From Nitrospirillum iridis (GTDB lineage: Bacteria > Pseudomonadota > Alphaproteobacteria > Azospirillales > Azospirillaceae): a DNA stretch of 64,000 bases. The position numbers were made by a program, and so were the translations under genes. Where the stretch lies: the NCBI RefSeq assembly GCF_014205765.1, contig NZ_JACIIZ010000010.1, positions 219,007-283,006 on the forward strand, read 5' to 3'. The notes under the pieces are model-generated. The model saw nothing but the letters and a program-made list of their open reading frames with translations. It was not told the origin of the DNA and ran no database searches. This document shows positions 32,548 to 42,464 of the stretch, piece after piece. How positions within the stretch are numbered: the stretch's first letter is position 1; each line of letters begins with the position of its first letter.

Positions 32548-34653
32548 ATGGGCTACAATGTCGGGCTTAACATTGTCGAAGTCGATGGCACCGGATCGCC
32601 CGCGATCGTGGGCGCGTCGACATCGGTCGCGGCGTTTAACATCATCACCCAGCGCGGCGCGCCCAACGCACCGGCAGCGGTCACCAGCTTTCCGCAATTC
32701 GTGGCGCGCTATGGCGGCTATTTCCCCGGGGGCCTGGGGGCTTACCTGCTTAAAGGGTTCTTCGACAATGGCGGCCAGACCGCCTACATCAACCGCGTCG
32801 TCTCCTCAGACGCGCTGACCGGCGCCCTGCCAGCCACGGTGTCGCTTCAAGATGGCGGTGCCAACAACACCTTGAAGCTGAATGCCGGGTTCCGTGGTCA
32901 TGACGACCCGGGCACCTGGGGCAGCCAATTGTATGTCAGCGTGGCGACCCATGCCGAAACGCCGGTCCGGCTGCTGGAAACGGCGCCCGCCACCGTGACA
33001 GGCACGGCGCTGGCGGCGGCCGTGGACATGTCGGCCTTCCCCCCCTTGTCGATCGCCATCGATGGGCAGGTCGCCCCCACCGTCCTGACATTCAAGGCGG
33101 CGGACTTCCCCGGCGGCCCGGCCCTGGCGACCCCGGCGCAGATACGCGACGCGATCAACCGCCAAACCACGCAACTGATCGCATCGCTCAGTGGCACCAG
33201 CCAGTTGGTCCTGACCTCCACCGCCGCCGCCGCCAAACTGTCCGGCACCTTCACCCAGCTTCAGGTGACGACCAATAACGCGGCGCTGGGCCTGGCGACG
33301 ATGGCCAGCCCGACCTCCGGCACCCCCGCCGCCCGCACCACCACCGCCACCCAATTGGCCAGTCTGGACCCCTTCGCGGTGGGCGACGCGCTGCGCATCA
33401 GCGACGGCACCAACACGGCCATGGTCAAGCTACTGACGATCACGCCCCAGACCAACACCATCGGCTGGGGGCCTGCGGTCGCCAACATCGCCGCCTTCGA
33501 TGCGCTGAAGTTGAAGGTCACCCGGGTGACCTTCAACCTCACCATCGCCTATGGCGGCAACGACGACGCCCACGTCGTGGAAACGTGGACCGCCCTGTCG
33601 ATGGAGCACGATTCCGCCAACTACGCGGTCGCGGTTATAAACGATCCCGTCAGCGGATCGCGGTATGTCGACGCCACCGATCTGCACAGCGCCAGCGCCG
33701 TCGGCGCCAACGTGCCGATGGTCACCGCCGCCTTCACGCCCCTGACGCTAGGGCGCGATGGCACGCCGACGTCGAATGACTTCATTGGCGACCAGGCCGC
33801 CCATACGGGCTTTTACGCCTTCGACGCGTCGGATGTGCAACTGGTCACGTGCGAGCGGACGGACCCAGCCATCGCCATCGCCGGTTTGGCCTACTGCGCG
33901 GGGCGGGGCGACTGCATGTATGTGGGCGCCGTCCCGCAGGGCTTCGTCGCCGCGGGCCAGGCCATCGCTTACGGGCAAGCCTTCCAAGGCAAGAAAGTCT
34001 ATGGCGCGCTGTACGGCCCCTGGATCGTTGTCTCCGACCCGGTGGGAATCGGCGCCAGCCCACTGAAGACCTTGCCGCCTGTCGGCCATGTCATGGGCGT
34101 CTTCGCCCGCGTCGCGACGGCGCGCGGCATCTGGAAGGCACCGGCCGGCGACGAGGCCAACCTGCTGGGCGCCTTGGACGTGGAATACCGCCTGAGCGAC
34201 ACCGACCATACAGCATTGGTCAAGCAGGGTAGCGTCAATGGCGTCCGCGCGGTGCCCGGCTCAGGCGTCATCATCGATGCGTCGCGCACACTGTCGACCG
34301 ACACCCGCTGGCTGTATGTCAACGTTCGGCTGCTGTTCAACTATGTGAAGAGCAGCCTCAAGACCGGTTTGCGCTGGGTTCGCCAAGAACCCAACCGCGA
34401 CACGCTGTGGGACGCCATCCGTATCCAGACGGTGACACCCTTCCTGTTGGGGCTGTGGCGCCAGGGCGCCTTCGGCACAGGGTCGGCGGCGCAGGTCTTC
34501 ACCGTGATCTGCGATGCCTCGAACAATCCGCCGGACCAAGTCGACCAGGGCAACCTGACCGTCGAGATCTACTTCTACCCGTCCCGGCCCGCGGAAACGA
34601 TCGTCATCGTGGTCGGCCAACAGCCCAGCGGCGCCAGCGCCGGCGAATCCTGA
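32548..34653 (+). CDS. Contractile tail sheath protein
   Basis: 701 residues. The N-terminus GYNVGLNIVEVDGTGSPAIV with VGASTSVAAF and FVARYGGYFPGG...LLKGFFDNGG is typical of tail sheath proteins, and the C-terminal domain (TRWLYVNVRLLFNYVKSSLK, RTL-like PNRDTLWDAIRIQTVTPFL, LTVEIYFYPSRPAETIV) is the conserved sheath fold that mediates inter-subunit strand exchange. A large variable insertion lies between. Only one sheath gene is present, unlike the three of PVC/Afp. It polymerises around the tube and contracts on firing. Confidence 0.93.
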   Translation: MGYNVGLNIVEVDGTGSPAIVGASTSVAAFNIITQRGAPNAPAAVTSFPQFVARYGGYFPGGLGAYLLKGFFDNGGQTAYINRVVSSDALTGALPATVSLQDGGANNTLKLNAGFRGHDDPGTWGSQLYVSVATHAETPVRLLETAPATVTGTALAAAVDMSAFPPLSIAIDGQVAPTVLTFKAADFPGGPALATPAQIRDAINRQTTQLIASLSGTSQLVLTSTAAAAKLSGTFTQLQVTTNNAALGLATMASPTSGTPAARTTTATQLASLDPFAVGDALRISDGTNTAMVKLLTITPQTNTIGWGPAVANIAAFDALKLKVTRVTFNLTIAYGGNDDAHVVETWTALSMEHDSANYAVAVINDPVSGSRYVDATDLHSASAVGANVPMVTAAFTPLTLGRDGTPTSNDFIGDQAAHTGFYAFDASDVQLVTCERTDPAIAIAGLAYCAGRGDCMYVGAVPQGFVAAGQAIAYGQAFQGKKVYGALYGPWIVVSDPVGIGASPLKTLPPVGHVMGVFARVATARGIWKAPAGDEANLLGALDVEYRLSDTDHTALVKQGSVNGVRAVPGSGVIIDASRTLSTDTRWLYVNVRLLFNYVKSSLKTGLRWVRQEPNRDTLWDAIRIQTVTPFLLGLWRQGAFGTGSAAQVFTVICDASNNPPDQVDQGNLTVEIYFYPSRPAETIVIVVGQQPSGASAGES

Positions 34654-34673
34654 GAACAGAGGGGGGCTTTCCC

Positions 34674-35141
34674 ATGCCTAAGGTCAGCGACTTCTACGAA
34701 AGCTACCGCGCCAACGAGTTCATCTTCTACGTCGACGGCACACCCAGCCCCGGCGTCACCAAGATTTCGGGATTGAGCGAAGGCGAGATCGACACCATCG
34801 AGCAACCGGATGGCGGTTCCAACCACGTCTACAAGATCGCGGCGACAAAGATCAAATTCGAGCCGCTGACAGTGGAGCGCTATGTCGACGGCAGCCCGGA
34901 GGATAAGCGGTTCGCCGATTGGTTCGCCGCCACCTTCAACCTGAGCGCGCTGCAGAACGGCGGCTCCGGCGTGCGCAAGAACGGCATGATCCACAAGCTG
35001 CACAACGGTCAGGTCGTCCTGACCTTCGCGTTCAAGAACGCCTGGGTCAAGTCGTCCAAGTTCACCGACCTGGAAGCCGGTTCGGTCAGCCTGATGAAGC
35101 AAACCATCGTGCTGGAACATGAAGGCCTGACGCGCGAATAG
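34674..35141 (+). CDS. Tail tube protein (Hcp/gp19-like)
   Basis: 155 residues, start at ATG 34674 after AGAGGGGGG. NEFIFYVDGTPSPGVTKISG, YKIAATKIKFEPLTVERYVDG, FADWFAATFN and LEAGSVSLMKQTIVLEHEG match eCIS/T4-type inner tube proteins. It forms the hollow tube through which cargo is delivered. It follows the sheath by 20 nt, as in other contractile systems. One tube gene is present in this window; the Pvc7-like gene at 41730 encodes a related adaptor. Confidence 0.92.
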   Translation: MPKVSDFYESYRANEFIFYVDGTPSPGVTKISGLSEGEIDTIEQPDGGSNHVYKIAATKIKFEPLTVERYVDGSPEDKRFADWFAATFNLSALQNGGSGVRKNGMIHKLHNGQVVLTFAFKNAWVKSSKFTDLEAGSVSLMKQTIVLEHEGLTRE

Positions 35142-35182
35142 CCGCCCGGCCCCAGCGTCCTTACACTTCGGAGAAAACGCGA

Positions 35183-35965
35183 ATGAGCACGACCCCGGGT
35201 TCCGGCCGGCGCGAAGCCGAATTCACCTTGCCCATCGGCTATACCGACGACGAGGGCCATACCCACCGCCACGCCGTACTGCGCAAGATGACCGGCAAGG
35301 AGGAAGCGATCCTGGCCGACCGGCGCAACCAGCGCAACGGCGGCAAACTGGTGACCGAGTTGCTGCATAGCTGCCTGGTCCGCTTGGGCGATATGCCCAA
35401 GAACGGGTCGGGGCCCGTCGAGGGGATGTATTCGGCCGATCGCAACTTCCTCTTGCTGAAGTTGCGGGCCATCACCTTCGGATCGGAGCTTCAGGCCAAC
35501 TACACTTGTCCGTCCTGCAGCGAATCATTCCAATTGGTCGAGGACCTGGACGAACTGCCGGTGCGCACCCTGGGCGACCAAGAGGCGATCGAGGACGTGG
35601 TCGTCGAATTGGAGGACGGCTACGTCGACAAGGACGGCACGGAGCACCGCGCGCTGCGCTTGCGTCTGCCTACCGGCGCCGACGAGGCGGCCGTCGCCCC
35701 CCAGATGCGCCAGAACGCGTCCCTGGGCAAGAACGCGCTGTTGTCGCGTTGCCTGAAATCCCTCGGCGACCTGCCCCGGCATCGGCTGGAGGCGATCGGG
35801 CCCAAGATCCTGTCGGAACTGACGCTGACCGACCGCCGGCTGATTGATCGGGCCCTGAACCAGGCCGCCCCCGGCGTCGACCTGATCCGCGACATCAGCT
35901 GCCCCAATTGCGGCAACGCGTTCAAGTCAAGCTTGGATATGACCAATTTTTTGTCCCAGGAGTAG
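35183..35965 (+). CDS. Zinc-ribbon baseplate-hub assembly chaperone-like protein
   Basis: 260 residues. After a beta-rich start (REAEFTLPIGYTDDEGHTHR, LRKMTGKEEAIL) two CxxC pairs appear, CPSC (about 112) and CPNC (about 242), suggesting a split zinc-binding site. The layout resembles T4-like baseplate hub assembly proteins found between tube and baseplate genes. It probably helps assembly rather than being a bulk structural part. The end overlaps the next small gene by 58 nt. Confidence 0.68.
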   Translation: MSTTPGSGRREAEFTLPIGYTDDEGHTHRHAVLRKMTGKEEAILADRRNQRNGGKLVTELLHSCLVRLGDMPKNGSGPVEGMYSADRNFLLLKLRAITFGSELQANYTCPSCSESFQLVEDLDELPVRTLGDQEAIEDVVVELEDGYVDKDGTEHRALRLRLPTGADEAAVAPQMRQNASLGKNALLSRCLKSLGDLPRHRLEAIGPKILSELTLTDRRLIDRALNQAAPGVDLIRDISCPNCGNAFKSSLDMTNFLSQE

Positions 35966-36132
35966 ACCAGGAAAACCTGCGCAAAGAGGTTTTTTTCCTG
36001 GCCTACCACCTGCATTGGCCGTGGAGCGAAATAATGGATTTGGAGATTGCCGAACGTAAGGCGTTCGTCGACCTGCTGATCGAGCAGATCGAACGGGAAA
36101 ACGCGCAAATCGCCGCGACGAGAAGGCGTTAG
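35908..36132 (+). CDS. DUF6760-like small eCIS protein
   Basis: 74 residues. ENLRKEVFFLAYHLHWPWSEIMDLEIAERKAFV followed by an acidic helix matches the short DUF6760 proteins found after tube genes in eCIS operons (E-E-V-A-Y-L-A-Y-H-F-H-W-style core). The only good in-frame ATG is at 35908, inside the end of the previous gene; the conserved part begins near 35972. Role unknown, possibly a tube-length or tape-measure chaperone. Confidence 0.72.
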   Translation: MRQRVQVKLGYDQFFVPGVDQENLRKEVFFLAYHLHWPWSEIMDLEIAERKAFVDLLIEQIERENAQIAATRRR

Positions 36133-36136
36133 CATC

Positions 36137-37864
36137 ATGCCGCTGGCGCTTCTTCTTCAGGAAACGGTCTACACCCTGCGCTGGGGGGCGTTCCACCTTG
36201 AGCCGTGGAACCACCTGGTGCGGGTGGAGGAGTTGCTGATCGATCGCGCCCGCGGTGCCTTCCTGATCCATTGGTTCGGCCGCGCCCTGCCCCTGAGGGG
36301 ATCACGCGTCAGCGTCGTGATCGACAACCTGGATGCCCTGCGCACGCAGTATTTTCGCGCCCGGTCATCCCTGGCACCGGATATCGGCGGACCCAATCTG
36401 GCCGAACCCCTGTCCGGACTGGCGGGAGAGGTGCTGGGCATCGCCCTTTCCCCCACGGCGGCCTTGCTGGCGGTCGCCGTGATGGTGCGCGATCTACCCT
36501 ATTGGCTGCGGACGCTATCGGGCGCCCTGGGCTGGAAAGCCTGGCTATTGATCCTGGAACCGCTGGCGGGTCCGGTGATTGGCCCCATCCTGCTGCCGCT
36601 GGCCGTTTTCGAGCGGTTGGTGCTGGCCATCACCAACCCCGGCCAACTGCGCGACGTGTATGCCCTGCTAAGCGCTGCCGCCCTGTTCCTGATCGCCGCC
36701 ACCGCCTTCCTGAAGGTGCTGCTGGGGCCCCGCGACAAGATCGCCAACCCGCTACTGCGCGACATCCTGGGCCTGTTCGACCAGCTGGCCGGCCTGGTGC
36801 CCTTCGTGTTGGCGTTTTTCGCCTTCATCATCGTGCGGGTGGGACCGCTGATCGAGCCGCTGGCCGAGCAGATGGCGGCTTTCCAGGGCCTGATCGGTGC
36901 CGTCGTGGATACCGTCGGCGACATCTTTGACGACATCGGGGGCGCGGTATACCGCATCCTGCCCTTCGCCGCCGACCGGCTGGATTTCGTGGTGGTCCAA
37001 CTGGGGCTGGTCTTCCCCGTCTTTGATCTGGTCTTCACCTCCTTGTTCACCGATCTCGGCGACCAATTGGGAGAGGCGGTGGACAAAGGAAGCAAGGCGA
37101 TCATCGGCTGGTCCGTGGCCGCGAAGGAGATGGGAATCGCCATCATCCAGGCACAGCCCCTGGCGGTGCGCATCGAATCCGCGAAAATCTCCTTCGCCAT
37201 CGCCGCCGACGCGCTGTCGCCCGGTCCGTCGTCCTCCGGCGGCGGATCCAGCCTGCCCAAGGACTTCCCGGTCCTGAAACTGACCAAGCCGGAAGACTTC
37301 CTGCGCGCGCGGGGCGGGCCGCCCCGCGGCGGCCTGGGCGTCATCGAAAAGTGGGCGGAGATCGACATCAAATATGGCGGCGCCCTGTTCCAGGATTATC
37401 TGCCGTTCAGCGACGCCGCCAAGGCGGGCGTCGCGGCGGCGCAGAAGCCGACCCAGGTCTTCGACGCCGAACAGGGCGTCCTGGCGCGCCGGCTGGGCCA
37501 GGAACCCAGGAAGGCGCTGGCGGCCTTGCGCGTCGATCAATTGCGGTTGCGCGACCTGCTGAGCGCCGTGGTCGGACGGGTGTTGCCGGGCGACCTGCGC
37601 GTCGAGATGGGAACCCTACTGGACGTCTTTCGTAAGCTGGACATCAGTCTTTATCAGCTGAAGGCCGAGAAGAAGGACTTCCCCGTCCTGGATCTGCCGG
37701 ACAACGGCCAACTGCGCCCCATCGTCCACCGCCTGGTGATCCGGGGTGTCGACCTGGCGCGCGCCGATGCCGACACCTTCCAGGTACGCCTGCAAGAAGC
37801 GATGAACGCGCTGGCCTATCCGGCCCAACGGCCGGCCCAGGGCCTGGCCGTGGCGGGGGGATGA
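36137..37864 (+). CDS. Hydrophobic tape-measure-like protein 1
   Basis: 575 residues. An N-terminal soluble part (YTLRWGAFHLEPWNHLVRVEEL) is followed by several hydrophobic helices (VLGIALSPTAALLAVAVMV, LYALLSAAALFLIAATAF, LVPFVLAFFAFIIVRVG) and alpha-helical, Ala-rich sequence. No enzyme motif is visible. Together with the next two genes it fills the slot of a tape measure, which sets tube length and lines the lumen. It is 4 nt from the next gene. The alternative is a membrane-anchored assembly protein. Confidence 0.55.
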   Translation: MPLALLLQETVYTLRWGAFHLEPWNHLVRVEELLIDRARGAFLIHWFGRALPLRGSRVSVVIDNLDALRTQYFRARSSLAPDIGGPNLAEPLSGLAGEVLGIALSPTAALLAVAVMVRDLPYWLRTLSGALGWKAWLLILEPLAGPVIGPILLPLAVFERLVLAITNPGQLRDVYALLSAAALFLIAATAFLKVLLGPRDKIANPLLRDILGLFDQLAGLVPFVLAFFAFIIVRVGPLIEPLAEQMAAFQGLIGAVVDTVGDIFDDIGGAVYRILPFAADRLDFVVVQLGLVFPVFDLVFTSLFTDLGDQLGEAVDKGSKAIIGWSVAAKEMGIAIIQAQPLAVRIESAKISFAIAADALSPGPSSSGGGSSLPKDFPVLKLTKPEDFLRARGGPPRGGLGVIEKWAEIDIKYGGALFQDYLPFSDAAKAGVAAAQKPTQVFDAEQGVLARRLGQEPRKALAALRVDQLRLRDLLSAVVGRVLPGDLRVEMGTLLDVFRKLDISLYQLKAEKKDFPVLDLPDNGQLRPIVHRLVIRGVDLARADADTFQVRLQEAMNALAYPAQRPAQGLAVAGG

Positions 37865-37867
37865 GCC

Positions 37868-39865
37868 ATGCCGATCAGCCTGGACTTCCCGGAGATCACC
37901 GACGCTTTCCGACAATTCCTGCTCATGCCGGTGCGGCAGATCGCCCATAGCTTTGAAGCGCTGTCGCTATGGCTGCAGAAGCGGGTGAAGGCCGCCGACC
38001 TACTGGAGGCTGGTAGCCGGGGCTACCCGGTCCTCCGGTTCGAGGGCGACGCGGTGAGCTTGTGGTTGGATGCGCAGCAGGCGCGCGGCTTGGGCCCCAG
38101 CGAGCCGGCCCCCGGTTTTGCCCAGCGGGCCCGGGACGCCGGCAGCCGGTTCGTGGCAGGCATCGGCACCATCGGACAGCAGATCAGCCAGGACCTGATC
38201 CTGCCCGCGGCCTTCGCCACCTTCGCTGACGCCATTGACGCCATCGGCCGATCGGTGGAGCGCTTCGCCGGACCGGTGGACGGGGCCATGGGCCAGCGGC
38301 TGTTCGGCCATTCCGGCGTCGACGGCACCGATCCCGGCCGGCGGCGCGCCGGAGATCTGTGGGGCGAGGCGGCGCTGGCGTGGCGCGCCATCGCCGGCAG
38401 CACCAGCCAGCTGCGGGGATTCGTCGGCCATCTGCGGGCGATCCTGCCCCCGCCGCCGCCCGCCGGTGACGTCCCCGCGGCGGGCGGCGCCCTATCCTTG
38501 CCCGATACGCTCGACCGCTACGGCCGCTTCATCCTGGCGGGCGTGCTGGTGATCCCGGCCCTGCCCGCTTTGGCCACGTCGTTCTGGGATAGTGTGGTCA
38601 TCCGCGTCAAAGAGGCCGTCATCGGCGCCCTGGCCCGGATTGAAGCCAAGATCAACGGCTATCGGAAACTGGTGCTGGACTTCGTGTTCATCGACTTTCG
38701 CCGGATCCTGCGCAAGGTTCTGTCCTACACCATCAGCGCACAGATCGTCCTCATCGCGCACGTCCGTTTCTTCGGCGAGTTCGCGCTGGACTATGCGGAG
38801 CTGGTGGTTAGCGAGCTGAAAACCTGGTTCGAGGCCGTCGCCAGCTACCTGAATAAATATATCGGTTACGTGAATACCGTGCTGAGCGCCGTCAACGCGG
38901 TGCTGCAATTCGACCTCGGCCCCATTATCGGGGGCGTCCTGGGCACCGCGTTCGGGTCCACCCTGGCGGGACCGGTGACCGCGCTGATGCCGTCCATCAC
39001 GCTGGACGACCTGATCACCGCTGGCACCGATATCGCGCGCCCGGCTGTCCGCGTGGCCCTGACCGCCTACTCGCTGGCCCTCAAAACCCTGATCGAAAAT
39101 GCACCTTTCATCCCTCCATCGGTCAGTGGCCGCGTCGACGCCCTGCCATCCCTGTTCTGGAACATGCTGCGCAAGCCGCCCAGCTTTCCGGCGGAAACCG
39201 CCCCCATCAAATGGCCCGCCGGATACGGCGCCCCCAATCTTTACGACACCATCTTCAAACCCGGTCTTCCGGCCTTGCGCCAAGCCATCGACGGGCTGGC
39301 GCGCACCTTGCCGCAAAGCGCCAAGGACATCCTGGGCGTGGGGTCGGTGGCGCTGAACATCCTGGGGGATGAGTTCGCCAGTCAGGCCGGCCAAATCGCC
39401 ACCCAGACGGCCGACGGCCGGTTCCAAAGGCTGGCCGAAACAGCCGTGCGCCAAGCCCAATCCGTCTTCGGCGTCGATGCCGACGCTCTGCGGGCCAAGA
39501 TCGCCACGCAACCGGCCGACCCGGTGGCGGACGCCTTCGGCCAGTGGCTGGCTTATGGCGGCTTCGCCCTGCTGGGGGAAGCCATCCCCGCCTACTTCCG
39601 CGAGATGCGTGATTTCTGGGCGGAGAAGACGGCGCGGGGCGACGAGGCGACGGTGCGGCTGAATATGACCTCGCCTCGGATCCTGGCGGAACGCGCGACC
39701 CTGGCCCGGTCACACGTCAAGCAGGTGGTGATCAAGGCGGCTGGCCGTGAGGTGGACGTCCCCCTGGCCCAAGCCGTGGCGGCCCAGTTCCGCGCCGCCG
39801 TCCAGCAAGCCTACAGCGACGGGCAGACCCGCCTGAAGCTTTATGCCGTCTCCAGTTATGTGTGA
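37868..39865 (+). CDS. Hydrophobic tape-measure-like protein 2
   Basis: 665 residues, same style as its neighbours: amphipathic helices, Gly/Ala-rich hydrophobic runs (FILAGVLVIPALPALATSFW, LGPIIGGVLGTAFGSTLAGP) and no catalytic motif. The C-terminus (HVKQVVIKAAGREVDVPLAQ) is soluble. Its stop TGA is directly followed by the ATG of protein 3, so the three are tightly coupled. Likely lumenal tape-measure component; inference only. Confidence 0.52.
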   Translation: MPISLDFPEITDAFRQFLLMPVRQIAHSFEALSLWLQKRVKAADLLEAGSRGYPVLRFEGDAVSLWLDAQQARGLGPSEPAPGFAQRARDAGSRFVAGIGTIGQQISQDLILPAAFATFADAIDAIGRSVERFAGPVDGAMGQRLFGHSGVDGTDPGRRRAGDLWGEAALAWRAIAGSTSQLRGFVGHLRAILPPPPPAGDVPAAGGALSLPDTLDRYGRFILAGVLVIPALPALATSFWDSVVIRVKEAVIGALARIEAKINGYRKLVLDFVFIDFRRILRKVLSYTISAQIVLIAHVRFFGEFALDYAELVVSELKTWFEAVASYLNKYIGYVNTVLSAVNAVLQFDLGPIIGGVLGTAFGSTLAGPVTALMPSITLDDLITAGTDIARPAVRVALTAYSLALKTLIENAPFIPPSVSGRVDALPSLFWNMLRKPPSFPAETAPIKWPAGYGAPNLYDTIFKPGLPALRQAIDGLARTLPQSAKDILGVGSVALNILGDEFASQAGQIATQTADGRFQRLAETAVRQAQSVFGVDADALRAKIATQPADPVADAFGQWLAYGGFALLGEAIPAYFREMRDFWAEKTARGDEATVRLNMTSPRILAERATLARSHVKQVVIKAAGREVDVPLAQAVAAQFRAAVQQAYSDGQTRLKLYAVSSYV

Positions 39866-41713
39866 ATGATGGACGAACTCATCCAACAAATTGGTCTGCT
39901 GCTGACGCAACTGCGCTACACCCGGCGCTCGCTGGAGGATATCGAGCGCAGCACGGCGCGCTATACCACCTTCACCTTCGCCAGCGCCCTGACCGCGGGG
40001 CCGCGCTGGGGTGAACCCCCGTTGTTTGGTGGCGCGCTGAAGGTCTGGGTGGTGAACATCAATGATCTGGCCCCGGCCAGCGGCGGCCTTCTGGAGGGCC
40101 TGCTGGGCGGCATCGGACGCTTTTTCGGGGGCCTGTTCGGCGGCCTGATCGGCGGCACCATCGCCGGCGTGGCCTTGCCGGTGATGATCGCCCAGGTGGA
40201 GCGCATCGCCGCCACGGTTGAACGGATCGTCAAGAACCTCGCCCCCACCACGCCACCAGCCAAAGACGGCCAAAACGCGGCCGCGAAGACGGGCGAAAGC
40301 GGCAGCCTGTTCGACAAGCTGGGCGAGATCAAGGACGTGGTCGACAGTTTCACTGCCCTGTTCCAGGCCGCATCAGACCCCAAAAAGGCGGCGGACACCA
40401 GCAATCCGCTGACGCCGGGCGCCACCCGCTGGCTGATGGTCTTGCAGACCGCGGACGCGCTGGTCCGGGGCATCACCCTGGTGATCAAGGGCCTGACCCT
40501 GCTGCTGCCGGAAGTGATCGGCACGCTGGCCCTGCTGCTATCGCGCTTGGACACCATCAAGCTGGCCGTGATCGAACTGCTTCAGTTCATCCTGCGCGAG
40601 GCGCTTCTGCTGCGCGGTGTCGCCCTGTTGATCCTGTTCGACACGCTGTCAGCCGCGGCCAAGCTGGCCGCCAACGTGCTGGGCATTCTTGGCCTCACGA
40701 TCCAGGATGTCATCACCTCCATCTTCAAAATCTTCAACAGCGTGTTCGATGCCGCCCTGGCGGCCATCCAGTTCCTGTCCCAGGGCTTGGCCAACACCAT
40801 CGACGCGCTGCTGAAATGGCTGATTGAAACCGTGGTCACGGCGATGACCACCATCGCCGACACCCGGATCTTCCGGGTCGCCGTCTATGCCATCCAGTCG
40901 CTGCCCTACATCCTGCCGGCGCTGGTCTTGCTGGTGCGGAACACCAGTTTGAGTAAGACGGACAGCGACGCCCTGGACAGCGCCAAGCTGTTGTCTATCA
41001 CACCGACGACCTTCCCCGGCGGCAGCCCCCCGGCACTGCCGAAATTCCCCGACGTGTCGGCCACGTTGCTGGACCCCAAGGCGGTCGGCGGCCTGCGCGA
41101 TACCATCGACAAATCTTTAGCCAACGTCATCGACCTTATGGGAACGGTTTTCGGCGACACCAGCAAGGCGGCGATGCAGGTGGGCTACAAGCTCGACGGC
41201 GCCGCCAGTGACCGGGTGTTCACCGCGGCGCTGGATAAACACATCGCGACCCTGCGCGATAGCGCCAAAACGCTGGCGGGCACCCTGGACCCGGCCCAGG
41301 CGGCGGCCAAAGCGGCGGTGGGCGCCCAGCCATCCAGCGAGTTGGCGCTGATCGCCAGCGCTTACGAAGGCTGGCTGTCCAGCCCCAGCGGACTGAAGTC
41401 GCTGTTGGGCAATATCACGGCCTTCATCAAGGAGACACCGACCAGCGGGCCGGAGGGCGCGACATCATTGGCTGCCAAGGCGATCGGACCCAGCGTCATC
41501 GACCGGCCCCGCGCCACCGTGGAAATCGACGATCTGGTGATCGAGCTGATGCCCCCGCCCGATCGCCAGCTGCCGGGCGGCATCCCCGGCGTGATGAAGG
41601 CGCTGGGGGACCACTCACCGGAAGAGTTCCTGCAAGCCATCGTCGAGCTGATGCACGAGATGGACCAGCGGGGAATGCGCTTCGGCGCGGGTTCACCGCT
41701 GCTGCAGGTATGA
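39866..41713 (+). CDS. Hydrophobic tape-measure-like protein 3
   Basis: 615 residues starting immediately after the previous stop. A Gly-rich membrane-active stretch (GGIGRFFGGLFGGLIGGTIA) and further hydrophobic helices (LLLPEVIGTLALLLSRL, LPYILPALVLLV) alternate with helical linkers. The three proteins sum to about 1850 residues, near the length of a single eCIS tape measure. The following gene is the Pvc7-like adaptor, the expected neighbour region of baseplate parts. Confidence 0.52.
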   Translation: MMDELIQQIGLLLTQLRYTRRSLEDIERSTARYTTFTFASALTAGPRWGEPPLFGGALKVWVVNINDLAPASGGLLEGLLGGIGRFFGGLFGGLIGGTIAGVALPVMIAQVERIAATVERIVKNLAPTTPPAKDGQNAAAKTGESGSLFDKLGEIKDVVDSFTALFQAASDPKKAADTSNPLTPGATRWLMVLQTADALVRGITLVIKGLTLLLPEVIGTLALLLSRLDTIKLAVIELLQFILREALLLRGVALLILFDTLSAAAKLAANVLGILGLTIQDVITSIFKIFNSVFDAALAAIQFLSQGLANTIDALLKWLIETVVTAMTTIADTRIFRVAVYAIQSLPYILPALVLLVRNTSLSKTDSDALDSAKLLSITPTTFPGGSPPALPKFPDVSATLLDPKAVGGLRDTIDKSLANVIDLMGTVFGDTSKAAMQVGYKLDGAASDRVFTAALDKHIATLRDSAKTLAGTLDPAQAAAKAAVGAQPSSELALIASAYEGWLSSPSGLKSLLGNITAFIKETPTSGPEGATSLAAKAIGPSVIDRPRATVEIDDLVIELMPPPDRQLPGGIPGVMKALGDHSPEEFLQAIVELMHEMDQRGMRFGAGSPLLQV

Positions 41714-41729
41714 AGGGGACGCCATCGCC

Positions 41730-42440
41730 ATGACACGGAAAACCGGTTATCTCGCCAGCATCTCACTGATCCCGACGCTTCCTCCGCTGATCTTCCGCTT
41801 CCAGTTCAACCCCGATCTGCTGTCGGAGAAGAAAAGCTATCGGTACAAGGAGGCGAACGGCTTCGGCAGTTGGAAATTCGATCAGACCGGCGCCGCGACC
41901 GGCTTCGTCGGCACCCTTACCGGCCTATCCAACGATCTGAACGAGATCGGTTCCCTGATCATCGCCACCAAGCCGCTGGAGGCGGAGGGCGGCGACCAGC
42001 GCACCTTCTCCATCGATTTCTCACTGGACGCCTCGGTACCGGGCCCGTTGGACGGCGACGACCACTATGGCGGCAGTATCGAGCCGGACCTGGCCGTGTT
42101 GCGCGCCTTCATGGTGCCCACCGTCGACGTTGTCGATGTCATCAAGATGATCGGCGGCGACTTCCCCTGCCTCAATAAGCCGCCGCCCTGCAACCTGTTC
42201 TACGGCGGGCTTTCCGTCACCTGCGTGATGACCGACCTGAACATCAAGGTCACGGCCTTCCAGGAAGACGGGAACGCCTTGCGCGCCGACGTCAGCGTCA
42301 CCCTGAAGGAACAGAGCTTCTCGCTGACGCCAATCGTCGAGTTCTTCACGCGCACGATCAACATCGCCAAAAGCTACAACCGGAAGGGGATAGGCAGCGA
42401 TTTCCTCGCCACCACGCCGATTATCAACCTGTTTTCCTGA
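41730..42440 (+). CDS. CIS tube/adaptor protein, Pvc7-like
   Basis: 236 residues. FRFQFNPDLLSEKKSYRYKE near the start and EGGDQRTFSIDFSLDASVPG are characteristic of Pvc7/Afp7 N-terminal CIS-tube domains, which connect tube and spike hub. The C-terminal LysM usually fused in Pvc7 is here a separate gene (42465). DLAVLRAFMVPTVDVV and FYGGLSVTCVMTDLNIKVTAF also fit. It belongs to the baseplate core. Confidence 0.82.
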   Translation: MTRKTGYLASISLIPTLPPLIFRFQFNPDLLSEKKSYRYKEANGFGSWKFDQTGAATGFVGTLTGLSNDLNEIGSLIIATKPLEAEGGDQRTFSIDFSLDASVPGPLDGDDHYGGSIEPDLAVLRAFMVPTVDVVDVIKMIGGDFPCLNKPPPCNLFYGGLSVTCVMTDLNIKVTAFQEDGNALRADVSVTLKEQSFSLTPIVEFFTRTINIAKSYNRKGIGSDFLATTPIINLFS

Positions 42441-42464
42441 CCTTTGAGCAAACGGAGCCGCGCC

